DNA from: Zygnema circumcarinatum | Taxonomy: Eukaryota; Streptophyta; Zygnematophyceae; Zygnematales; Zygnemataceae | Direction of reading: 5' to 3' | DNA length: 44,844 nucleotides | Assembly: GCA_037447605.1 (NCBI GenBank) | Contig: CM074808.1 | Location: forward strand, 2,642,314 to 2,687,157 | Part shown: positions 11,701 through 21,865 of the stretch, piece after piece | How positions within the stretch are numbered: the stretch's first letter is position 1 | How the letters are laid out: each line of letters begins with the position of its first letter | Translations under genes and position numbers: made by a program | The notes under the pieces: model-generated | Told to the model about the DNA's origin: nothing | Databases searched by the model: none | Seen by the model: the letters and a program-made list of their open reading frames with translations, nothing else

Positions 11701-14700
11701 TCAAAAGAGAGAATGAGGAGGATTGCAAGTTCAATGAAGGCCAATAGATTTGATCTGCTCATGCAGTTTTTGTAAGCTCCTTCTGTTGTGACCATTTATC
11801 GTTGGTGGGTTTGAGTTCAATAATGCATTGGTTGTTATGTTCAGAAAACAAAGCCGGGAAATCGGGAAAGACTAAGAAGAAGAAAAAGCACAAGAAAAAG
11901 GAACTCGCGGAGGAGCATGCGGAGGACACTTCTTCTGCTGCATTGGAGGTTGTGTGTGCAAAGGCAGGAGCTGCTCCCTCGTTGATATGATAGGATAGCA
12001 ATCACTGACCATCTTATAAGGATTGATGCTCTTATTACCAATTTCATCCTTGTTCCATGTACTTAAATCTCCAAGCGTGCCGCTATTCTATTTTGAATGT
12101 CGTGCGCAGATGCTTTTGATATAGTTGTTTCAATGATTAATTGCGAAACCACATACTTGTCACAACATGGTAGTCAATTGTCCCGAAAGCACTGATCGGA
12201 ACTTACCAAGTTTTTGAGAACAACTTGTTTGAGTTATAATGTATTACTTAGCTGAGTGCGGTGTGGTGCTGTGTGCAGGAGGACGTATTAGGGGAAAAGA
12301 AACAGATGGCAACAGGGCTGGTGGGGCAGGTGGCGGATGTTCCTTCGATTGGCAAGGTATGCTGCGACTGTTTGCGGGTAGATATTGAACACTCTCCCCA
12401 GAGAGCTGCCTTCTGCTACAGATTCTGTTCGAAAATCTGTTGCTTCTCTTTTGTGGGATAGCAAGAATTTGAACCCTTATGTCATTGCACTTGTGCAAGG
12501 CGTCTATTTCGTCGTCAACGCTTGAGAATTGCAGCACAAACTCATGTGCTATTGGACAAAGAATTTGCAATGAATCATGTGACATAGATGAATGACTTTT
12601 AGCGTATTGCATGAACTAAATTTTTTTACTGCAGATTGTGGAGATGTCTTTATTACGATTCTGTAGAAATAGAGTTGTGGGGACCAATGCTCGTGCCGGA
12701 TGGTTTGGAACTGTGGACTGTTTGAGATTTAGCGACTAGCTTTGGGCATTGACCGCAGTACTTGTTCTCCACTCTGTCCGTAATTGAAGCAGGTTAATGT
12801 CAACGTGGGTGATGACATCATCCGGGACTCCCTTCCTGCTCTAGTGTCCAGTTCAAGGAGGCAAAGGGAGATATTTGCCGAGACAGAGTTTGATGACGAT
12901 GACGGAATTGATCCGGCCATGAGAGAGAAGTTGGACAGGTGCGTACTTTCCGTGTCCCTTAGATTTTTTGGACTCACTGTAATGCACATATGGGTCTGCT
13001 TAAAATGCAGACGCACGATGAGACATTGATCTTCTTCTCAAAGGGGAAGTATACCGAAGCGGACTTGCGTGGCCTGAAAATGTACATGCTTTAAGTAGAT
13101 AGCTGCAGGTTTGATTGAAGCTGTCACTATGCTGCTCTCAAGATTTCTCCCAAACTGCCACACTCGTTTAACTGGTGAGATTTGCTTGATATGATACCAA
13201 GGTGGCAATCTGGCTTGGTTCCATTTGGTACGGTGACCGTGTGATCCGTCTGACTTTGCAGGGCACACTTTTTAGCTATGCTTAGTGATGTGAACTTGCT
13301 CAGGAGAAAGCCGGACATTCACTTGGATAATCCTTGTTACAGACTCAGACATTGATTCTTGCGTTTCTATTTTCCAACTGTAGCTTTTCATTGTTTCGAC
13401 TGAAACCTGATTACATCGATGGTTGAAGCACACACCTGAATATCCATAGTTTCCTTTCACTTACTGAAAACAGCAAGTGAAGAGAAACTGCATTGGAGGA
13501 GGCAGTAGAATTGGATGCCTCCACAGAGTGTGCTCTGCCTGGAAAACTGATGTGGAAGGACACTAAAAGCATGATGTCACCGACGTCTCTATGTGTATGC
13601 AAAGATTTTGTTTTGTAATGCTTCTAACCTGGCTGCCGCAACTTTGCCCGGAGGCTGTTTAATCTGTAGTTCATGCTAATGGTTAAGACGAATTGCTTTA
13701 AGAAGTAAGATACTGAAGTAGATTGTGAGCGTCAATTGTAGATCTCCAACTCTGCAATTGGTGTTGGTCCTCTTGTCTATTCTTCCGTGCATTTGTAAGA
13801 CAGCACAGGCTCTCAGATAGATTTCAAATGATCTTTCAGAGCATTGTCTGCATGGTGCTTGTACATGCTTGTGCTTGTCCCCTCGGAGGGTCTGATATGT
13901 CTGTCATGTTAGTTACTTCCTGCGCTTGCTTCAAGATCTGAAACTTTTGTGTTGAGACGAACGCATGCAATAGCCTTTCTCCTTCTTACCTGGATAAATT
14001 TGGTCTGATGTGTGTTTTCTATTTCTTTGAACGACAGGGAGGTGGAAGACTTTGCTCGAAGGCTGAACGTTGACTGGCAGGATCGCAAAGAGGAAATTTT
14101 GGCTCTTGCTTCCAGCAGCAGAGAACACGAAATTCGAATAAGCAATGAGGGTCGAGGTTTACCTACCTCAGTGGTAGCCGTGGAAACTTCTGACCTTGGA
14201 CTTTCCCATGGAAATGGCATTGGGCATCCACGGGCCCTGCAAGAAACAGACGATGCTCCAAAGAAGAAGGGTAAGAGACCTCACCAGCAGTCGCAGAGCT
14301 TAGAAACCACACAAGCAGGAGAGCAGGCTAATGACGACTCTTTGCCCGCCGATGACTTCAGTGATGGGCTTGCCAGAGCCTTAGTCCAGGGGCTCCCCAA
14401 TTGGCCCCCCCAAGTTGGGGTTTTGCCCGTTGACAGTGGGCAGGGCCCACAAAGTGGTGGGTCAATGGTAGTTGCAGCCCATACAGAACATATATTGGCA
14501 GAGGCTTTAGCGGACAGGAGAGACGAGCCAGACTGCACTCTTGCCGGTGGCGTAGGGAGGGAGAATCAGGAGGTCAGCCTTTGGGAAAGAGGACCTGTAG
14601 GGAATAGTTTGTGGTCATATGAGAATGTAGAGGTCCATGCAAGGACGGGAGTCACCGGTAGCTTGCCGCAGACCTCGTCTTTGGGTTATGGAAATAGGGT

Positions 14701-15391
14701 CGAACTTCTGCATTCATCTAATGCTCTGCAAAACAGCCAGACCAGCACAACGCAGCCTGGTAGCTTACAGGATGGAAGGAGTACTATCAGTGTAAATGGC
14801 TCAGGGGTAGATGATGGGGGTTGGATTTATTCTATGAAGAATGGAAGCTGCTGTAGTCCAGCTTTGGTAGGAGGGTTAGGTGGTGGTGGTGTGGCCAGTA
14901 CATGGGCCATGGAACCCGAGGAAGCCGACCTCATACCAGCCAACTTGTCGGACAGGGATTGGGAACCTCCGCTTGATCTGAGACATGGAGCAACTTGGGG
15001 AAGCACGGACGCACCTCCTCTTGACGCGGGAGAGCTTGCAGGCTTCTTGCAATCCCTGGTTCAGATTTTGCAGCTTGAGTCGCAGATAGGGATAGTGTTA
15101 GGGAAGAGTTTGACAGAGAGGCCCTCAACTGATGGCTCAGAGCAGGTTCATGGCGGGTCACCAATGCCTGTACCTTTAGTGCCGCTTATTCCCCACCTGC
15201 TGGAAGGGGGCCTGCAAGTGTCCCATCGGCTCTCATCAGGCGGCGTACTCTCCGTCTCATTGTCTGGATTCCATCCGTACAGTTCTCAACATTCTCCCGG
15301 CGCACCTTCTTTACAAGATTCTTTAACACCTCAGCCAGTTCCCAGCAACCTCCATAGAGTCAACAGGGCAGATATAGATTCAGTGTTTTAG
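8793..15391 (+). CDS. SKP1-like protein of the ASK20/ASK21 type with a very long C-terminal tail
   Basis: SKP1 proteins link cullin to F-box proteins in SCF ubiquitin ligases; the ASK20/21 branch is divergent and its role is less clear. Exons: 8793-9023, 9536-9760, 10200-10391, 10688-10798, 11047-11131, 11845-11948, 12279-12356, 12793-12938 and 14038-15391 (841 residues). The POZ fold is at about 85-150 (GPVWLETLDGDIEEVEREV, LILEYCRFHRVPGRSDK). The SKP1 dimerisation region is at 153-216 (FIRLDTRRLCELTSAADSL, ALARMIEGKTPEEIRETFHL). Then follow ASK21-type features: DDPRIRLLNRLYARKRKEL, DERSVDDLLSFIDG, a lysine block, TEFDDDDGIDPAMREKLD and REVEDFARRLN. Arabidopsis ASK21 ends shortly after that point at about 350 residues, but here one exon adds about 440 residues of low-complexity Ser/Gly/Leu sequence with no domain I recognise. 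The N-terminus also has about 70 extra residues. The ATG at 8793 is the first in frame. Confidence 0.9.
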
Positions 15392-17052
15392 GGATAGCTG
15401 CTGTGAATTTAGAGAGGATCATTATCGTTTCTTTGTGCAGTAATGGAGTTCGCCCTGTCTTCTGCAGCGGCCCCCAATGCTGGGCGTGCCTGCTCTTTCC
15501 AGTGTTCCTTTAATCACTGGAAGTGCAATGCAGTTGTGTGATCGTCTGCTGATAAGCTGAAGAAATGGCCCGTAGGCTCAATGCTGTCCTCCATCAATTC
15601 AAATCGCTGCTGTGCAATCAACAAAATATTTGATTCGTTTACATTAGTTTCATAAGGTGGATGCGGCGAAAATCGTGAGTGGGTACTGTGGGTGCTACGC
15701 ATCGGGGATACACACGGAGACTGTATGGAGCCACACACGCAGCCCAAGTTTGATGCCCTGAGCCCCTGCATTTTTTGAATTTGGTTCGACATCGACACTT
15801 ACATGCACGAACTCGACAACATGACATGCAAGCAGGCAGGCTTTAGGGCGTCGTAAAGATCGCAAACACAGCGAACGAACCCGCATGCAAAGGCACTCTC
15901 TTCGACTTCAAGAAAGTCACTGAAAGACCGGCACAGTTCATATCACTCAATTTGACATCCTTTATTTCTTCCAAGGTTGGATTTGGAACATTTGCTGCGT
16001 CTGAACCCAGCCGACAACTCCAACCGCCTGCCCCTCCAGACTGAACGGTGCCTAGTTTGACCACTCTACCAACAACTACCTCCCCAAAATCTCCTCCTGC
16101 GCACCCTTCACGATCTGGACCCCGCCCGTTATGATGAGCCTTCTTTCTTCCACGACCGACATAAGGCAGATGTCCACATAGCGCTGCTTCCATGAACCTC
16201 TCTGCCTTCAGATGAGACCCTGAACCCCTTGGTGGGCTTGCAACCCTCCCCTTCTTCCATAAAACCGCCCTTTCCTCCATCGTGTGTAATCCTTCGAGCC
16301 ATGTAGCCCATAGAGAAGAATTGCTACAGGCCAATCCACAAAAATGCTGCCGTTTCACGCCCGCAACTTGTGCGCTGTCAATGTCTCTCCACATTCCCTT
16401 CAGTGCTTCTTGAAAAATAATTTTCCCAGTATACACGCCTCATCACCTTGGCCTTCCCGAACCAGAATCAAACCGCATTCCACTTCTGTAGTTGAGAGTG
16501 TCAAAATCCAAGAGTCCTGTGAAGGCCTTCAGCCTTCCGCTGCTATCACAACTTGTGCGTACGCCTCCTGGTGTAGGGAAAAAAGGAGAATCCCTGACCG
16601 CTACACACCCTTGAAAGGGTATGACCGATATCAAATCTGCATTCTATCTTCATTTATGTCACTTCACATCTTCCAACCGAGCACATTCCCAGCTGGAGGC
16701 TGCCATTCGACAAAGCCCCCTGGACACGAATGCTAAAACCGCTTGGAAACTACTGGCTACTTCGCCACTTGATCCTGAAAACGATTGGCCAACTCCAACT
16801 CCACTGACTCAACCCGAGCCACCCTTCCTCTGCTTGCATTGCTAGCAAGCATTGCGCATCTAGTGATAGAAATAAACCACCAGAGCTGTACAGTGGGCGG
16901 TCTGAAAACCCAAAAACAGCCGACCCTTCCCCATGCTAAGCCTATAGAATGCCCTTACTGTAATATAGGGCCTGGCAGTGTCAAAGGTGCCAGGCCACGA
17001 CAGCTCTCGCTCCAAAGCAGCCACAGCGCGAGCCACCTACGACAGCTACCGG
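15392..17052. other. Convergent intergenic region between SKP1-like and helicase genes
   Basis: Two genes converge here, so both 3' UTRs should lie inside. Apart from one open frame at 15843-16436 listed separately, I see no gene, repeat array or RNA signal. Confidence 0.55.
15843..16436 (-). CDS. Unrecognised open reading frame, 197 codons
   Basis: This is the longest unexplained open frame in the window. The predicted protein has clusters of Gly, Arg and Val (for example GDFGEVVVGRVVKLG), no signal peptide, no membrane segment and no motif I recognise. It lies between two convergent genes, so it may simply be open frame in 3' UTR or intergenic DNA. A second short frame on the same strand (16443-16634) lies just upstream and could be another exon, but nothing ties them together. 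I regard a real gene as unlikely. Confidence 0.12.
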   Translation of the reverse strand: MYTGKIIFQEALKGMWRDIDSAQVAGVKRQHFCGLACSNSSLWATWLEGLHTMEERAVLWKKGRVASPPRGSGSHLKAERFMEAALCGHLPYVGRGRKKAHHNGRGPDREGCAGGDFGEVVVGRVVKLGTVQSGGAGGWSCRLGSDAANVPNPTLEEIKDVKLSDMNCAGLSVTFLKSKRVPLHAGSFAVFAIFTTP

Positions 17053-20000
17053 CTATCGGCAGTATATTGCTCGGTCGATCTGAGGTGGAATTGGTTTGAT
17101 CTCAGTTCCAAGTTCTTGTTCAATCCTGTACCTGCAGGTCAACAGAGCACCAACAATAATTACCCGTGTCATTATCTTATCATCCCAACAAACTGTGTAT
17201 CAGCCCATTATAAACCTGAACCATTCCAGAGCTAGAAGGTTCAATCGGTCAGAGTGAAATTAGAAGCAGTATAAGTACTCCAAGCGCAGCCGAAGGACTA
17301 CAATCATTACGGATACATGAATGTGCAATCCTCACTCTTGCCACAATATGAACTGGTAATTGAATACTTACAAGTTGAACCGATCCTCATATGTGATGAG
17401 ATTAACGGCTAAACCCAAGTGCCCAAATCGTCCTGAGCGTCCGACCTGCATAACATATAAATTTGGCGTCAGTACACCATTGATGTCCGAAGTTTCACCA
17501 GATATAGAAACAAAAGTACAATATCTTGACAGGATTCCCATTGCTTCTCGTCGTCTTACCCTATGTAGGTACGTTTCCGAGTTCTTGGGAAAGTCGAAAT
17601 TGATTACAACATTCACGGCTTGGATATCAATACCCCTGGTGAATAAATCTGCACAACCCACAATCTACCAAGCTTCAACACATATTCTTAAAGATGAGAT
17701 TGTGGCCTACAACGACAAACAGCACGATGAATTGCCACAAACATGCGTCGACAGTCCTTCAATCATCAGGAAAGTCGACTATGTCTTTTCAACTCCTCGA
17801 AGTCTGCTGGTCAATAGACCGGCATCGGCCCCGCAAATTGCTTAAACAGTTCAAGAAGTCAAGTTCATCACGAAATGACAACATTATACCTGATGACACC
17901 AAATTTCTGCAGGCCCCACTCCTGAAGTCGTGGAACACCCTGTTCCGATGAGACTGAAGCATCTTGGCGTGAATGTAGAAACAGGAATAGCCTAGCTCAG
18001 TTATCTTCTTTGCTAGCAATTCCACGCGGTTGACTGAGTTGCAGAAAATTATGGATTGGTTGATTTGGAGCTGCGTAAGCACGAGAGTAAACACAATCAG
18101 TCTTCTTATCAGATTCTTAGCCTTGAGTTGCCTATAAACAAACTAAAACTCTGACCCATCATCACACGAACACAGTCACGACGGCTTTCTCTACTGAAAG
18201 CCTGACTAAGAAAATCCCGAACGTGATAACTTCTCAAGCAAAACCGGACTGTTCCAAACTATTCCAGAATGCATACCTTCGAAAACAGAGTGTTCAAACA
18301 GTGAACTTTCTGACGCTCCTCCACAAAGGCGTAGTACTGTGTGATACCCTTCAGCGTAAGCTCGTCCATAAGATTGATTACATATGGCTTCCTCAGGAAC
18401 TTGTCTTTAAAGGATTTGACGGTCACTGGGAATGTGGCTGAAAAGAGCAAAACTTGCCGGTTTTGGGGAAGATAGCCAATTACTCGCTCAACTAGCGGCT
18501 GGAATTCAGGAGACAGCAATTTGTCCGCCTGACACAAAGACATCACATCAGAAACTTCAGTCATGGATCACAAAAAAGTTTACAGGAATTGGACGATACA
18601 TAGCGAGACCTCTGCAGAAATCCTGGAAGTAGATAAGTCGTAACCTACCAATATATGTACAAGCACTATTGAGCAATTGAACCATTTATCCATAATTTTT
18701 TGCCTTCACTATCTTCTAAAAACGCTTGTATTCCAACCAAGCCAAGAGCTCACCTCATCCATGACGAGCATGGTGCACTGCTTGAGGTCACACACACCCT
18801 TATTTGTCAAATCCAAAACCCGACCTGGAGTACCAACTAAGAGATGTACAGGCTGATAGAGCCGCATAATGTCATCCTTTAAGGATGTACCGCCGGTAGT
18901 CACCATGACTTGTATGTTCAAATGTTTTGCAAGCTCCTTACAGACTTGGGACGTCTGGAGTGCAAGTTCTCGTGTTGGAACCAGCAGCAATACTGCGAAG
19001 AGAAATCGTCAGTCAGCACATGTATAAATCCCGGGGCATTTCAAAAAACTCGGCACAGCAGCCATAAAGCCAATAAGAAGCCAATTAAGCAACAACCACT
19101 AGCCTGCGATATCTGCAAACTCAAAACGTTCAAAATGCGGATGAGATAAACTTAAGAGAAAGAACTACACACAGCAAAAAATCAGCTTCTAGCAGGCAGA
19201 ATAATCCATGAACCTACATACTCATGAGATGGCTTAATTGCTGCAACATCGCTTAACAGTTGCTGGGCTTGACAAACAAGTCCCTGCGGTGTCAAATGCT
19301 CTAGAAATGCAACACCTCTTCAGAACTCATAATACGAAAGGTCCGGTTGCTGAGCAGGCAGGGTGAAGGTCTGCTACTTTGACGTAACACAACATACCTT
19401 GAATAGCATTCTTGTTCTGGTCAATTTTCTCAATAGCGGGAATGCAGAATGCAGCCGTTTTTCCAGTCCCATTCTTAGCCCTAGCAAGAATGTCCCTTCC
19501 AGTCAATGCAATTGGGATGCTTTCCTCCTGTATGGGAGATGGACGCTCGAAACCTTTCTCGTAAATGCCCATAAGCAATTCACGTTTCAAAAAATAGTCC
19601 TCGAATTCATTTCCTTTGGTAGCTGTGACATCCTGGAACAGACTTCATAAGTGTCATCAGAAAAACGAAGGGTCTTACATAGAACAAGAAAGCATCAAGA
19701 ACGAAGAAAAGCTAATGCAGGGCGAGGCCAACGACGTACAAGAGCATATGTGAGATTTTCACTTGCCAAAACACGTCAGCAATCAACAACACTACAGTTA
19801 AACTACCCTTCTAAGCACAGAACAAAACTATGAGCAAATTGAACAATTTGCCAGGATGCTATGCAGGAAACACGTGAAATAATAGGTACCTCTGTTCTGT
19901 ATCGCGTATCCGGCGGAGGCAGCTTCAACTGAGTCTTCCAGTCCTCAGAACTGCTCGGGGGGAAACAGATGGTCAGGATAACAGTCTTTCAGCAACAAGA

Positions 20001-20354
20001 GGATACTAACCAGCCATAAACATCTTCTCCAAACACAAAACAATTACACGTCGCGCAATCCTGCAGAAAAAATGGCCACAAGCTGAGACCAGAACCCTAG
20101 CAAGAAACGTAAAAGTAACCAGGTTTGCTGAATAATGACCTTGAATTGCTTTGAGCAAGGGCTTGAGAAGGAGCTGTCTGCGGAGCGAGATGTTGAGTGG
20201 CAGGAGCAAGATGTTGCATAGGAGCTGACGTAGGCTGATTCACTTGCATGGGAGGCATGGCCTGCGGTCGCGGCTGCTGTGACAGCAATGATCCAGAATA
20301 GGACCCCAGCTGTGGACCCCTGATGCCTGGCGCTGAAGGGCCCCTTGCCGCCAT
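17053..20354 (-). CDS. DEAD-box RNA helicase of the DHH1/DDX6 family (plant RH6/RH8/RH12 type)
   Basis: This is an ATP-dependent RNA helicase of P-bodies that represses translation and promotes decapping. Exons: 20140-20354, 19890-19950, 19398-19632, 18754-18992, 18277-18528, 17890-18070, 17560-17648, 17372-17445 and 17053-17131 (474 residues). All core motifs are visible: Q motif GFERPSPIQ (119-127), motif I AKNGTGKT (144-151), [16 protein letters not shown] (249-252, split by intron 4), SAT (280-282), TRGID and HRVGRSGR. The conserved plant sequences [20 protein letters not shown] and [19 protein letters not shown] lead into the core, and the end [12 protein letters not shown] matches the plant family. 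The N-terminal tail is Pro/Gln-rich but only about 70 residues, shorter than the long Gln-rich tails of Arabidopsis paralogues. One change is odd: VSSDLFTRG replaces the usual VC(T/S)DLFTRG. This depends on the exon 6 donor at 17889, which is the choice that keeps the phase. Confidence 0.95.
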
Positions 20355-21865
20355 TATTGTTCGCGACTTGAGATGTGAACTGGAGAGGGAAGTATGCTCT
20401 GGACAGAAATTCAGAAGAAATTAAGCAAGAGACGATTGACGACGAGGGAACCTAAATTCAAAGTTGTTGGCTGAAAATTGAAACAGCTGTGTCTGCTGGT
20501 GCAGGGAAGCCCACTCTTGCGTCTCTCAGAGTCAAAATTACAGAGGAAGGAAAGGAAGCGATTATGAGAATAACTGAATGCGAATGGAGCGCAAACCTAA
20601 ACTTTTCAAGTCAGGATTTCTTCCACCCCTTCTTCTTCAAGATCCTCGTCTGGAGGAATCCTGCAAGGCTCAAACTACTCTGCCAGACGCTCGCCCTAAG
20701 AAAATTGACTCCAGAGTCCAGACGCACGGCCACGCCACACCGCGCCCCGCCCCTTCCCAACCAAAACTGGATTAAAAACTCTTTTTTCTTCGCGACCTTG
20801 TTCTGCCCGTGAATTCGGGCAGATCCCACACGCTTCAAATCATTTTTTTCAGGAGTTCTTGGCCGTTGGATGGCCCACCAGCTACATCTGAGCCGTCCGA
20901 TGGACACCGGGCAGTCCAAAGTGTTTCTCAGTTGGTAGTTGATCGATCTCAGCCGTCCGATTGCGCACAAACAGTTCCCTTGTATCTGCCCGAAACAGAC
21001 GTCATGTGAATGCAAACTTTTATTTTTGCCCGAAGGCCCCTGAGACCGCCAGGAAAAAACGGGCAGGAAATAAAGTTTTCAATCGTGCGGCCACCGCAGC
21101 CCGAACGAACTGGCTGATGCAAAACTTTTGGCGCCGTTGGTCGGAAGGATAATGGCGACCCCCCTGTACCCCCTTTGTACCCGAACCTTCTGAAGCCATT
21201 CTCCACACGTGCGAAGCTGAAGCGCTGAGGAAAGGCTTACCCCATTCACAATGATGCTGCGCTTTTTTTAAGCCTCCCAAAGTACCTTTGGACATTCCAA
21301 TTACTGTTCAGCGTGGGAATTGGAATTCCTTCAACATTGTTAGCATATAGCTGCCAAAAAGGAGGATCCGATGACAACTGAGCAACCAACAAAGGGGTGG
21401 CGTTGATCTCACGATGGCGATGATGGCACCAAATGTACATGGACAAAATCAACATGGGGAACCACGAGGAACTGGTCGCAAAGGACCTAAGAAGAAAAGA
21501 AAAAAGCTAGAAGCGGAAAGCTATGCCCAGGCTCAACAACGCAGCCCTCCCAAGAAGCAGCCGCGAAAGTCGGCAATGTTTTTCTTTTTTTTTGCAAATG
21601 GGTTTGGCTGAAGCTGTACTTTCACTAGCAACATGCCAACAATTCCGTAAAACGGAATGCTACATAGAACTGCGCGGATAATGAAGCCGCTCTCATGCAT
21701 CTCATCTCATTCTCATCTCATTCGCTCGCTGTGCCAACCAACGCACACAAGGGGGGAGGGGAAGGAGGGAGGCGGGGACCTCCTCTGCTCAAAACTGGAG
21801 CCGTGGAATAACAATAGAACCCTAGGGACTGAGTCATCCGGGGAACAACCCACTGCTCACTGAAC
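20355..21865. promoter_or_regulatory. Helicase upstream region and RidA 3' flank
   Basis: This 1.5-kb gap holds the helicase promoter and 5' UTR (minus strand) and the RidA 3' UTR. Between 20861 and 20963 there are three related elements: GGCCGTTGGATGG (20861-20873), CTGAGCCGTCCGATGG (20888-20903) and ATCTCAGCCGTCCGATTG (20946-20963). A CATCTCATCTCATTCTCATC simple repeat lies at about 21697-21722. I see no convincing gene. Confidence 0.5.
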
